NCBI GenBank assembly: GCA_029227655.1 | Contig: JAQYAI010000073.1 | Location: 1-40,546 of the forward strand | Direction: 5' to 3' | Length of the DNA: 40,546 nucleotides | From: a bacterium | GTDB taxonomy: Bacteria; Bacillota; Clostridia; Lachnospirales; Lachnospiraceae | Part shown: piece after piece, positions 21,454 to 29,428 of the stretch | How the letters are laid out: each line of letters begins with the position of its first letter | Numbering within the stretch: position 1 is the stretch's first letter | The notes under the pieces: model-generated | What the model saw: the letters and a program-made list of their open reading frames with translations, nothing else | Told to the model about the DNA's origin: nothing | The model's database searches: none | Translations under genes and position numbers: made by a program

Positions 21454-22107
21454 ATGAAGTTAGAAAGCTTTTTCCCAATCTGGGACAAAATAGAGCCAGA
21501 GCAACAAGAGAAATTACGCAAATCGGCAGTAAAACAGACAATTAAGAAGGGATCTATTTTATGTGATGGAGGAAAAGAATGTACAGGGCTGGTATTAGTC
21601 TGTGATGGTCTGCTTCGAGCTTATATGCTTTCTGAGGATGGAAGAGAAGTGACGGTGTACCGATTGTTTAATCGTGATATCTGTTTACTTTGTGCATCTT
21701 GTGTGATGACGAATATTCAGTTCGATATAATTATTGAAGCGGAACAAGATACAGAAGCATGGGTCATTCCACCGTGGATCTATAAGTCTGTTCAGGAGGA
21801 ATCCCTTGTATTTTCTAACTATATGAATGACCTGATGGCTATGAATTTGTCAGAAGTGATGTGGACGGTCGAGCAGGTCATGTGGAAAAGTGTGGATAAA
21901 CGTCTTGCAGCATTTCTTATAGAGGAAAGTAATGTGGAAAACACACTTACTTTGAAGATTACACATGAAAAAATCGCAAATCATCTTGGCACTGCCAGGG
22001 AAGTCGTGACGAGAATGTTGAAGCATTTCCAGACAGAAGGGATGGTAAATCTCAGAAGAGGAGAAGTGGAAATTATTGATTTAAATAAATTGGAAGGTTT
22101 ACAGTAA
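21454..22107 (+). CDS. Crp/Fnr family transcription regulator
   Basis: 217-residue regulator: cyclic-nucleotide-binding-like beta barrel (about residues 20-115, with GLVLVCDGLLRAYMLSEDGREVTVYRL) and a C-terminal winged helix-turn-helix (ITHEKIANHLGTAREVVTRMLKHFQTEG, about 167-195). Several cysteines (LCDGGKEC, DICLLCASC) could bind an Fe-S cluster or sense redox, but the spacing is not that of FNR, so this is only a suggestion. It is divergent from the BMP-like gene and 246 bases upstream of an Fe-S protein gene; this regulator/ferredoxin pairing is common in Clostridia. Confidence 0.85.
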   Translation: MKLESFFPIWDKIEPEQQEKLRKSAVKQTIKKGSILCDGGKECTGLVLVCDGLLRAYMLSEDGREVTVYRLFNRDICLLCASCVMTNIQFDIIIEAEQDTEAWVIPPWIYKSVQEESLVFSNYMNDLMAMNLSEVMWTVEQVMWKSVDKRLAAFLIEESNVENTLTLKITHEKIANHLGTAREVVTRMLKHFQTEGMVNLRRGEVEIIDLNKLEGLQ

Positions 22108-22140
22108 GAGCTGTCAAAACTTGAAGTCTTGACAGCTCTT
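22106..22140 (+). terminator. hairpin after the Crp/Fnr gene
   Basis: AAGAGCTGTCAA pairs perfectly with TTGACAGCTCTT (12 bp) across an 11-base loop; the first two bases lie in the stop codon. Only a short T-rich tail follows, so termination may be partial. Confidence 0.7.
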
Positions 22141-22353
22141 GTTCTGTTTAGGGGACTTTTCTTAACAACTAAGAGTGTTTCGAATGTAGTTATTATGTCT
22201 GATGTAAAGATTTTTTTCCGTGACAAAATCACAAAAATCATAAAAAAATGCAATAGAAGACCGTTTGTTGAAAATCCAACAGAAAAATGATTGAAAAAGT
22301 GTTATAATCACTGTACAATGCAGAATAATTTGTAAGAAACAAGGAGGAAGAAA
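22141..22353 (+). promoter_or_regulatory. leader of the Fe-S protein gene
   Basis: Non-coding stretch with an extended -10 (TGTTATAAT, 22300-22308) 45 bases before the gene. A half-symmetric GTGACAAAATCAC at 22220-22232 resembles a Crp-type site, with five instead of six central bases. The site is far (about 80 bases) upstream of the -10, so its role is uncertain. Confidence 0.35.
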
Positions 22354-23082
22354 ATGATTCGTAGAATTATTCATATAGACAAAGAAAAATGTAATGGCTG
22401 TGGTGCCTGTGCAAGTGCATGCCATGAAGGTGCCATTGGAATGGTCGATGGAAAGGCGGAACTTCTCAGAGATGATTATTGTGATGGACTTGGAGATTGT
22501 CTCCCAACTTGTCCGACAGGAGCAATTACATTCGTAGAGCGTGAGGCAGCAGCTTATGACGAGGCAGCTGTGAAGGAGAACATGAAGAAGAAAGAACAGG
22601 AAAAGAAGGTAGAGACAAAAGTAGAAACAAAAGCTACAGGTTGCCCTGGAAAGCGTCTTCAGACATTTCAGCGGTCAGCAAGTGCAGAGGTAAGGACTTC
22701 AATGCCTGTAATGTCAAAACTTCAGCAGTGGCCGGTACAGATGAAATTGGTACCTACAAATGCAGGATATTTTGATGGAGCGAAGCTTCTGGTGGCAGCG
22801 GATTGCTGCGCGTATGCATATGGCAATTTCCACGAAGAGTTTATCAAGGATCATATCACGCTGGTAGGATGCGCAATGCTTGATGGCGTGGGTTATTCGG
22901 AAAAATTGACAGAGATTATCAAGAATAATGATATCAAGAGTGTAACAGTGACACGAATGCAGGTGCCATGTTGTGGAGGAATTGAGATGGCAGTCAAGAA
23001 AGCTTTGCAGGAAAGTGGAAAGTTCATTCCGTGGCAGGTAGTGACGATTTCGGCAGAAGGACAGATTGTGGATAGAAGTTGA
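22354..23082 (+). CDS. ferredoxin-domain Fe-S protein
   Basis: 242-residue protein with an N-terminal 2[4Fe-4S]-like region. The first cluster motif is complete: CNGCGACASACHEG. The second, YCDGLGDCLPTCPTG, lacks the second cysteine of C-x2-C-x2-C-x3-C, so it either binds a 3Fe cluster or takes a ligand from elsewhere. A Lys/Glu-rich linker (about 70-90) follows, then a cysteine-containing C-terminal domain (VAADCCAYAYGNFH, LVGCAMLDG, MQVPCCGGIEMA). The family occurs next to Crp/Fnr genes; its redox role is not established here. GGAGG lies before ATG. Confidence 0.8.
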   Translation: MIRRIIHIDKEKCNGCGACASACHEGAIGMVDGKAELLRDDYCDGLGDCLPTCPTGAITFVEREAAAYDEAAVKENMKKKEQEKKVETKVETKATGCPGKRLQTFQRSASAEVRTSMPVMSKLQQWPVQMKLVPTNAGYFDGAKLLVAADCCAYAYGNFHEEFIKDHITLVGCAMLDGVGYSEKLTEIIKNNDIKSVTVTRMQVPCCGGIEMAVKKALQESGKFIPWQVVTISAEGQIVDRS

Positions 23083-23098
23083 TAGATAGAAATAAATG

Positions 23099-23128
23099 GT
23101 AAGAGCAGCTTAGAATGGCTGCTCTTAC
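23099..23128. terminator. bidirectional terminator between convergent genes
   Basis: GTAAGAGCAGC and GCTGCTCTTAC (11-bp perfect stem, eight-base loop). It lies between the ferredoxin-like gene and the J-like gene, which ends two bases further on. Confidence 0.8.
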
Positions 23129-23129
23129 G

Positions 23130-24167
23130 CTATTTTCGTGTGAGTAGAAATCTGAGTTTCTTAAAGATTACAATAAGGCCAAGAATGATAAGCCATATCC
23201 AGCTTATGATCAATATGTTGACTACAAAATCAATTGAGGCATCGGAACTCCCAAAAACAGGTACCCAGAAATCAAAGACACACGCAGTAAATTGGAATAG
23301 GTTCAAAAATAGGATGACCATGACTTGTGAAAATGCATGAGAATGGTTTTTATCACGGCATTTTTTATAGATCCACACACAAACTGCAAGAAATACCAAA
23401 AAGAGGAGGATGGAACCAAATATTTTTGATATACGGGCTTGTGTGCGAAGACCAGCCCAAAGACCTGCAACAACACCTGCGGGAACTGCAGTTTTCACTG
23501 GAGATGAAGTACGCTCAATGTTTACTTTGGCATTCAAGGCATCATAAAGCGCACGACCTTCTGGAATCAGATTTTCCCGTTTTTTGTCTTTAAGACGATA
23601 GAAGGAAATGATATATGTGTAAATACCTTTCTTCAATTTACTCTCTTCTATAAGTACCGCAAGTGCGCCTACGTATTCTGGTGATGAAAACGCCCGTTCA
23701 TATTCTTCTTTTTTGAAATATTTTTCAAATAATTTTTTGTTATTGCAGTATTCAGGAGTCATTAATACTTTGATTTCCGCAAGTGCACGCAAGACTTCTT
23801 CATGTATTTCAGCGGCTTCTGCCACATTTGCCTTATTTAGAGTTTCATCAAAATTATAGAATTCCTTTTCATCTTCTTCATAGCTGCATTCTTTGTAAAT
23901 CGTATTTTCATGATCGTCATTTTTAACAGGTGCTTCGACGGTTTCTTCAACTGGAAATTTGACTGGTATTGGTTCTATATTTTCAGTGTTTCTGGATCTC
24001 CGGTTTCTTCGCGTCAGTGTCCGGTATGCATCGTGGATTCTTTGAAATTCTTCCGGGTATTCTTCCGGATGAAACTGTTTGGAAAGCTGTGAATATGCTT
24101 CTTTGATTTCATCTGTGGATGCACCTGGTTCTAGTTTTAAAATCTGATATGCTGTTAACTCGTCCAT
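23130..24167 (-). CDS. membrane-anchored J-like protein with HPE in place of HPD
   Basis: 345-residue protein. The N-terminus is a J domain: YQILKLEPGASTDEIKEAY, then LSKQFHPEEYPEEF and IHDAYRTLTRR. The catalytic triad is His33-Pro34-Glu35 instead of His-Pro-Asp; the codons CAT-CCG-GAA are clear. A charged linker (60-130) and a helical domain follow, then three predicted transmembrane helices around residues 242-265, 275-300 and 312-337. It overlaps the Hsp70 gene by 13 bases, so it is probably that chaperone's membrane partner. What the Asp-to-Glu change does is unknown. Confidence 0.75.
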   Translation of the reverse strand: MDELTAYQILKLEPGASTDEIKEAYSQLSKQFHPEEYPEEFQRIHDAYRTLTRRNRRSRNTENIEPIPVKFPVEETVEAPVKNDDHENTIYKECSYEEDEKEFYNFDETLNKANVAEAAEIHEEVLRALAEIKVLMTPEYCNNKKLFEKYFKKEEYERAFSSPEYVGALAVLIEESKLKKGIYTYIISFYRLKDKKRENLIPEGRALYDALNAKVNIERTSSPVKTAVPAGVVAGLWAGLRTQARISKIFGSILLFLVFLAVCVWIYKKCRDKNHSHAFSQVMVILFLNLFQFTACVFDFWVPVFGSSDASIDFVVNILIISWIWLIILGLIVIFKKLRFLLTRK

Positions 24168-25948
24168 TTCGTTTCACCACCTAGTGTATCATAAAAGTCA
24201 ATGTCTTCTTCAGTTTCGTCGAAGTCTTCATTCCAGTTTTCGTCGAATGTATCAAATGCATATTTTTCATCAAATGGGTCATAGGTTTCATATTCGCTGA
24301 TCACCATTTGCAGGAATCTAAGGTATTTTTTAATTTTTCTAGGATCTTGTTCTTCCAGAAGTCTTTCAAATTTGCGGATAAATTCTAAAATATTTTCTCG
24401 CAGATAGATAGGTGATTCTTCATATAAAGAGTATAATTTTCCCATCAATATTCGATTTTCTGTAATATCTTTTGGATGTACTTTCAGTTTTTCAAGTTCC
24501 CGGATTTTTTTGTTTAAATCTACTTCGTTGATATTTTGTGATACTACTTTGGAAATCGTTTTTCCAGTAGAAACGACAGTTGCATCTACCATAAGGATTC
24601 CGTTGATATCGTAGGTAAAGCGTACATCTACGCATTCTTGTCCTTTTTTTGCTTTCGGAACTGCAATCTCTAATTTATCCAGCTCCAGATTATCCTCGGC
24701 GTAGACTTGTTCTCCCTGTAAGATTTCAAAGTCTATTTTCTGCTGATTATCCCTTATTGTGTAGAATCTCTGGACTCTTGAACACGGAAGTACCGTATTG
24801 CGTGGAACGATTGGAGACATATAAGAATGATCTGGGTCAGCAGAATTGTAAATAGCCGTTCCTAAAGTAAATGGACAGATATCGGTCAGAATGTAATCTT
24901 TTACTTCGGATTGTCGTTCCTTTACGGCACAGACCAGTCCAAGTCCTTTTGCAATCATCTCATCACAGTTTCCGGTTACGATAGGTTTCTGCTTTAAGAG
25001 ATGCTGGAGATAAGACTGAATCAGAGGCATTTTACTGGAACCTCCGACCATAACGACTGTATCAATGTCCTGTAATGCTATATCTCCATCTGTGAGCGCA
25101 TGGGAGAGGACTTTTTTAATTCTTGCAAAAAGAGCTCCGCTTTCATCTAATAAGCGTTGGTTGGTGTATTCACTTTGTAACTGGTTTCCACCTATTACTG
25201 CTGACATTTTGGATGTTTTTTCTGTAGTAAGCTTCTGCTTGCAGATTTCTGCCTGACGAAGCAGGACTGCATGTTCTTTGCTGCTGACATTCTTTTTGGA
25301 AATGCCATGCTCCGTTAAAAAGCTGTCCACCATAATTTCATGGAAATTGTCTCCGCCCAGCTGGTTATCCCCGGAAACAGACAATATTTCTACCATGGTA
25401 TCAAAACATTCTACAATAGAAATATCCAAAGTACCACCACCGAAATCAAAGATTAGAAAGAGTTGTTCTTTGCTGGTATCAAAATAAGACGCCATTGCGG
25501 CAGCACTTGGTTCGTTGATGATTCGTTTTGTCTCTACGCCTGCCAGTGCACCGGCTCTTTTGGTTGCTACACGCTGTTTATCGTTAAAATATGCTGGGAC
25601 GGAAATAATGACTTCTTCGATTTCTTCCTGTAAGTATGTTTTTGCGTCTTCCACGATTGTCCGGACGACAAAGCTGCTCAGTTCTTCTGGTGAAAAAGTC
25701 TTTTTTCCCAGTTTATATCTTTTATCGGATCCCATATCTTTTTTGAAAGAGGCTGCTGTTAGTTCAGGGTGAGATATCAGTCTTTCTTTTGCAATCTGTC
25801 CAACTAAAATATTATTATCTTCGTCAATACTGACTACACTTGGAGTCAGAAAGGAGCCATATCGATTCGGAATTAATTCTACCTGATTATTTCTGTATAC
25901 CGCTCCGAGCGAATTGGTTGTACCTAAATCGATTCCTATAATTGCCAT
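24155..25948 (-). CDS. accessory Hsp70 chaperone (DnaK/HscC-like)
   Basis: 597-residue Hsp70: ATPase phosphate-1 motif IGIDLGTTNS at residue 3, FIIFDFGGGTLDIS-type phosphate-2 (LIFDFGGGTLDIS), adenosine motif VVMVGGSSKMP, then a substrate-binding beta domain (about 365-480) and a short helical lid ending in a strongly acidic tail (DEKYAFDTFDENWNEDFDE, split). It lacks the Gly/Met-rich DnaK tail, and it sits alone with a J-like partner without grpE, so it is a paralogue and not the main dnaK. GGGGGA precedes ATG 25948. Confidence 0.88.
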   Translation of the reverse strand: MAIIGIDLGTTNSLGAVYRNNQVELIPNRYGSFLTPSVVSIDEDNNILVGQIAKERLISHPELTAASFKKDMGSDKRYKLGKKTFSPEELSSFVVRTIVEDAKTYLQEEIEEVIISVPAYFNDKQRVATKRAGALAGVETKRIINEPSAAAMASYFDTSKEQLFLIFDFGGGTLDISIVECFDTMVEILSVSGDNQLGGDNFHEIMVDSFLTEHGISKKNVSSKEHAVLLRQAEICKQKLTTEKTSKMSAVIGGNQLQSEYTNQRLLDESGALFARIKKVLSHALTDGDIALQDIDTVVMVGGSSKMPLIQSYLQHLLKQKPIVTGNCDEMIAKGLGLVCAVKERQSEVKDYILTDICPFTLGTAIYNSADPDHSYMSPIVPRNTVLPCSRVQRFYTIRDNQQKIDFEILQGEQVYAEDNLELDKLEIAVPKAKKGQECVDVRFTYDINGILMVDATVVSTGKTISKVVSQNINEVDLNKKIRELEKLKVHPKDITENRILMGKLYSLYEESPIYLRENILEFIRKFERLLEEQDPRKIKKYLRFLQMVISEYETYDPFDEKYAFDTFDENWNEDFDETEEDIDFYDTLGGETKWTS

Positions 25949-25973
25949 GAGCGTTTTCCCCCTTTTTATAAAG

Positions 25974-26001
25974 AATGAGAAGCCCGGATGAACTTCTCAT
26001 T
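25974..26001 (-). terminator. terminator after mntP
   Basis: On the minus strand AATGAGAAG pairs with CTTCTCATT (9 bp, ten-base loop), followed by CTTTATA. It lies between mntP and the Hsp70 gene. The T-run is poor, so some readthrough into the chaperone operon is possible. Confidence 0.55.
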
Positions 26002-26036
26002 TTCATAATATTCATATTAAATTGGATAGTCAAGTA

Positions 26037-26618
26037 TTATATCCAACTGCTGACAAAAATCTCGATTCCAATAAAAATCAAAATCAATCCACCTAAGATT
26101 CCAGCTTTTCCAGCCAGTTTTGTTCCGGCTTTCTTTCCAATATAAAGACCACCCATGCAGATGATGAAAGTAACAATGGCGATGATTGTAGCTGAAAGAA
26201 GAGCAGACGTGAAGTTATATTCTGCAATCGTAAATCCTACGGAAAGTGCATCGATGGATGTTGCAATGCCTTGAACGAGTAGTTCCTGAAAAGAAACACC
26301 TGGTTTTGAACAAGGATCTTCTCCATGAGCGTGGATTCCTTCCCAAAGCATCTTGCCGCCAATATATCCCAGAAGCCCAAGGGCAATCCATGGAATTAAA
26401 GTTTCAAAGGATTGAAAATATTGAACGATAGTGTGTACACAGATCCAGCCAATCATTGGCATCAGTGCCTGAAAAAATCCGAAGATTCCGGCAATTTTGC
26501 ACATACGGCGTTTGCGCATGCAAGGCTCGTTAAGTCCGTTGGCTAGGGAGACCGAAAAGGCGTCCATAGCAAGCCCGATTCCCAACAAAATACTGTTAAG
26601 AAAAAAAGTAAATCCCAT
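26037..26618 (-). CDS. mntP: manganese efflux pump MntP
   Basis: 193-residue inner-membrane protein with six predicted helices, exporting Mn2+. It starts MGFTFFLNSILLGIGLAMDAF and contains the family's paired motifs AMDAFSVSLANG and SIDALSVGFTIAE, which carry conserved acidic residues. The frame stays open upstream to 26744, but ATG 26618 has AGGAGG ten bases before it and matches the family start; the extra part lies in the riboswitch leader. Expression is controlled by that leader. Confidence 0.94.
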   Translation of the reverse strand: MGFTFFLNSILLGIGLAMDAFSVSLANGLNEPCMRKRRMCKIAGIFGFFQALMPMIGWICVHTIVQYFQSFETLIPWIALGLLGYIGGKMLWEGIHAHGEDPCSKPGVSFQELLVQGIATSIDALSVGFTIAEYNFTSALLSATIIAIVTFIICMGGLYIGKKAGTKLAGKAGILGGLILIFIGIEIFVSSWI

Positions 26619-26694
26619 TTCTAAATTTCCTCCTGATCGTGAAATGATTGCCAGTCTGCAATCTCTATGTGAAGTTTGCATATAAATAAAAAAT

Positions 26695-26720
26695 CCAAGT
26701 ATAGTGAAAACTACACTCGG
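26695..26720 (-). terminator. riboswitch-controlled terminator upstream of mntP
   Basis: On the minus strand CCGAGTGTAGT and ACTATACTTGG form an 11-bp stem (two G-U pairs) followed by ATTTTTTATTT. It lies between the aptamer and mntP, so transcription would stop here when Mn2+ is not bound. Confidence 0.8.
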
Positions 26721-26754
26721 AACATAAAAATAGACTCCACGCATAGTTCAGCAC

Positions 26755-26850
26755 TAATACGTGAGTCTCGCAATTTAAAACAAGCCAGACCGGAAGGTCA
26801 GTATGTTGACTTGCTACGCCTGGGATGCGCTTGCTACTCCCTCACTTGAG
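26755..26850 (-). ncRNA. yybP-ykoY manganese riboswitch aptamer
   Basis: On the minus strand the RNA contains the conserved GAGGGAGTAGC element and the later GCGAGAC element; GTGAG (26841-26845 complement) and CTCAC (26761-26765 complement) close the P1 helix. These are hallmarks of the yybP-ykoY class, which senses Mn2+ with two stacked hairpin arms. It is placed directly in the leader of an mntP exporter, the usual context. Boundaries are approximate. Confidence 0.85.
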
Positions 26851-26852
26851 AA

Positions 26853-26881
26853 AGTTTATCATATAGGATTTTCTTTGTCAA
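26853..26881 (-). promoter_or_regulatory. promoter of the mntP riboswitch transcript
   Basis: On the minus strand TTGACA (26876-26881), 17 bases, TAAACT (26853-26858): consensus-like sigma-A promoter immediately upstream of the aptamer. Confidence 0.8.
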
Positions 26882-26973
26882 TTTAAATTGAAGATAATAA
26901 TAAAATATCCAGGTCACTTTCTTTGGAGTAAAAAATTTGCTACAATCAAATGAAATAAGGAGGCATGATATTC

Positions 26974-27798
26974 ATGAAAACAGGACTTGTATTAGAAGGC
27001 GGAGCAATGAGAGGTATGTACACTGCTGGTGTTTTGGATATTTTTTTAGAAAATCAGGTCAAATTTGATGGAATTATAGGTGTATCAGCGGGCGCATTGT
27101 TTGGAGTTAATTATTTATCCGGACAGAAAGGCCGTGTGATTCGTTACAATAAAAGGTTTGCAGGGGATAAAAGGAATGTGGGTCTGCATTCTTTGCTGAG
27201 AACAGGAGATATTGTAAACAAAGAATTTGCGTATTATACAGTTCCACAGAGGATTGATATTTTTGATGATGAGACTTATAAAAATTCAGGTGTTCCTTTC
27301 TATGCTGTGGTGACGAATATGGAAACAGGGGAACCCGAATACATGCAGGTAAAAAGTGTATTTGAAGATATGGAAATTTTACGGGCATCGGGTTCCATGC
27401 CTTTTGTAACAAAACCGGTCCTGCTAAATGGAAAGCCATATCTGGATGGTGGTGTGTCTGACAGTGTGCCATATAAAAAATTCATGGAAATGGGATACGA
27501 TAAATTGGTTGTTATACTGACAAGAGATCTTACATACAAAAAGAAACCAATGCCAGCTTCGGCAATTTCTTTAAAATATAGAAAGTACCCAAAATTCAAA
27601 AAACAGTTGATTCATAGACATGAAAATTATAATTCCAGCATTGAGGAATTGAGAAAATTGGAAAAGGAAGGAAAAGTAAGTATTGTGCGTCCTTCGGTAC
27701 CGATTGAAATCAGCCGTATGGAAAAAAATCCAGAAATTCTGCAGAAGGTATATGACCTGGGAATCAAGGATGGAAAGAAATTTATAGAGAGAAAGTAA
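26974..27798 (+). CDS. patatin-like phospholipase (YjjU/RssA type)
   Basis: 274-residue serine acyl hydrolase with a Ser-Asp dyad. The oxyanion motif GGAMRG is at residues 9-14, the nucleophile elbow GVSAG at 36-40 (Ser38) and the catalytic Asp in YLDGGVSD around residue 158. The C-terminal third is basic. The frame opens with ATG 26965, but the AAGGAGG site ends one base before that codon, so ATG 26974 is preferred. Cytosolic by appearance. Ends 27 bases before the next regulator gene. Confidence 0.88.
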   Translation: MKTGLVLEGGAMRGMYTAGVLDIFLENQVKFDGIIGVSAGALFGVNYLSGQKGRVIRYNKRFAGDKRNVGLHSLLRTGDIVNKEFAYYTVPQRIDIFDDETYKNSGVPFYAVVTNMETGEPEYMQVKSVFEDMEILRASGSMPFVTKPVLLNGKPYLDGGVSDSVPYKKFMEMGYDKLVVILTRDLTYKKKPMPASAISLKYRKYPKFKKQLIHRHENYNSSIEELRKLEKEGKVSIVRPSVPIEISRMEKNPEILQKVYDLGIKDGKKFIERK

Positions 27799-27825
27799 TG
27801 TGTGAAATACGAAAGGATATGATGT

Positions 27826-28521
27826 ATGGAATATATTGGATTTGTACAATTTGGTGATATGTTCGAATATCGTAGCAAAGTTAAAGAAATCGGTAAAATT
27901 ATGAGTTTCAAAAGAGGAATAGATGTACTCCCTTTTTTGAAAAGAAACGATTTGGTTTTATATATAGATACAGGAATGTTATATTATAGATTATGTAAGC
28001 CAGACGGGACATATTTACAATTGATGGCTTATAAAGAAGGAAACATTCTGCCAGTGTTTCAGTTGGAAGAAGATATGGTTTATAGCGATGTTCAAATGTT
28101 GGTTGCAGCAAGAGGTGATGTGACAGGATTCGTATTTTCACGCTCAGAATTCCGAAAGTTAAGAGAAACAGAGAAAAGGTTTGCAGATTTATTACAAACA
28201 CAGGTAAAGAAGACACATTCATATTTATTGTTGTCCCAGCTTTTATATCGTGATGGTACATGTATCACGCGTATCAGTAATCTGTTGTATCATGTATATT
28301 GTTATAAAGATTATGATTCGGAAATATTTCCAATAGGTCAAGAAGAATTGGCCTGTACAATAGGTGTCTCCAAAAGTCAGGTAAAACGGGCGTTGTCGCA
28401 ATTAAAGTATGAAGGAGCAATTGAATTAAAGTATGAACAAATTGTAATTAAAGATATTTCAATTATCAAAAAGCATGTGTCGGACAGTATGCAAATAGAA
28501 TTAGTAAGTAAAAAGGATTAG
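27826..28521 (+). CDS. Crp/Fnr-like transcription regulator
   Basis: 231-residue protein with a divergent sensor barrel (about residues 25-115) and a C-terminal winged helix-turn-helix (GQEELACTIGVSKSQVKRALSQLKYEG, about 167-195). The sensor shows DTGMLYYRLCKPDGTYLQLMAY, which is Crp-like, but I see no cAMP-binding pocket signature and no FNR cysteine cluster. It ends in a strong terminator 91 bases upstream of an ABC/corrinoid operon whose leader has a palindrome at the right distance for an activator of this family, so that operon is its likely target. Confidence 0.75.
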   Translation: MEYIGFVQFGDMFEYRSKVKEIGKIMSFKRGIDVLPFLKRNDLVLYIDTGMLYYRLCKPDGTYLQLMAYKEGNILPVFQLEEDMVYSDVQMLVAARGDVTGFVFSRSEFRKLRETEKRFADLLQTQVKKTHSYLLLSQLLYRDGTCITRISNLLYHVYCYKDYDSEIFPIGQEELACTIGVSKSQVKRALSQLKYEGAIELKYEQIVIKDISIIKKHVSDSMQIELVSKKD

Positions 28522-28547
28522 AGCCTTCGGGTTTCTAATCTTTTTTT
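28516..28547 (+). terminator. terminator after the Crp/Fnr-like gene
   Basis: GATTAGA and TCTAATC form the stem base, with GCC/GGG at the top around TTC, followed by seven T. The first part overlaps the 3' end of the gene. Confidence 0.9.
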
Positions 28548-28558
28548 GTAAGAAGAAG

Positions 28559-28570
28559 GCTCATATGAGC
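28559..28570 (+). promoter_or_regulatory. palindromic operator candidate upstream of the ABC/corrinoid operon
   Basis: GCTCATATGAGC is a perfect 12-bp palindrome centred at 28564.5. A possible -10 hexamer TAGAAT is at 28595-28600, placing the centre close to -42 relative to the expected start. That is the position where Crp/Fnr activators contact polymerase without a good -35, and none is visible. The assignment to the adjacent regulator is inference. Confidence 0.45.
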
Positions 28571-28612
28571 TACTGTATGAAGCCTGTAAAATGATAGAAT
28601 TTAGAAAGAGTT

Positions 28613-29428
28613 ATGGGAGAAATACGAAACATTATGGAACAGATAAAACTTAGCTTAAGGAATGTTACTCATTATTATGAAGCAGTGGATGGGAGCCGTT
28701 TACAAGCATTAGACAACATTAATTTAGAGATAAAAAAAGGTGAATTCGTTGCGATTGTTGGTGCCAGTGGATGTGGAAAAACAACAATGCTGAATATTAT
28801 GAGTGGAATTCTAAAACCTTCCCAGGGAGAAGTATTATTGGACGGAAGACCTATTTCACAAGGGCGACATCGTATTGGTTATATTTCCCAAACGGAAACG
28901 CTTCTTCCATGGAGAAAAGTAATCGACAATATTATGCTTGGTCCAGAGTTGGACGGTGTCCCTAAAAAAGAAAGATATCAGTGCGCAAAAGAAATTATGG
29001 CATCCGGCGGGTTGGAGGGGTTTGAAAGAAAATATCCGTTTGAATTATCTGGAGGTATGCGTAAGCGGGCAATTATCCTTCGTGCTTTGGCACATGATCC
29101 GGAAATTATATTTATGGATGAGCCTTTTGGTCCATTGGATGTGTTTACACGTGAAGCATTACAACAGGAAATATTGCGTATCTGGAATGAAAAGAAATTG
29201 ACGGTTGTTTATATATCGCATGATATAGCGGAGGCAATCAGCCTGGCGGATCGTATTATAGTTATGAGCAAAAGACCGTCATCCGTACAAGCAAAAATTT
29301 CGGTGCAGCTTCCGAGGCCAAGAAATGTTGTTGAAATACGTTATGAGGAAAAATTTATAGAATTAGAACGCAAAATAGGTTCTATGATTCGAGGAACGAA
29401 GCCGGAGGTGCAGTCAAATGACAAGTAG
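28613..29428 (+). CDS. ABC transporter ATPase, nitrate/sulfonate/taurine type
   Basis: 271-residue ATPase of the SsuB/TauB/ThiZ class, energising import. Motifs: Walker A GASGCGKTT, Q-loop YISQTETLLPWR, signature ELSGGMRKRA, Walker B IIFMDEPFGPLD and the H-loop YISHD. The signature reads SGGMRKR, where Q usually follows M. ATG 28613 has no clear ribosome-binding site; ATG 28634, with GGGAGA 13 bases upstream, is an alternative. It overlaps the permease gene by 11 bases. Confidence 0.9.
   Translation: MGEIRNIMEQIKLSLRNVTHYYEAVDGSRLQALDNINLEIKKGEFVAIVGASGCGKTTMLNIMSGILKPSQGEVLLDGRPISQGRHRIGYISQTETLLPWRKVIDNIMLGPELDGVPKKERYQCAKEIMASGGLEGFERKYPFELSGGMRKRAIILRALAHDPEIIFMDEPFGPLDVFTREALQQEILRIWNEKKLTVVYISHDIAEAISLADRIIVMSKRPSSVQAKISVQLPRPRNVVEIRYEEKFIELERKIGSMIRGTKPEVQSNDK

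Noticed and set aside
26619-26744. N-terminal extension of MntP
   Set aside because: The extra residues lie in the riboswitch expression platform, and the AGGAGG site fits ATG 26618.
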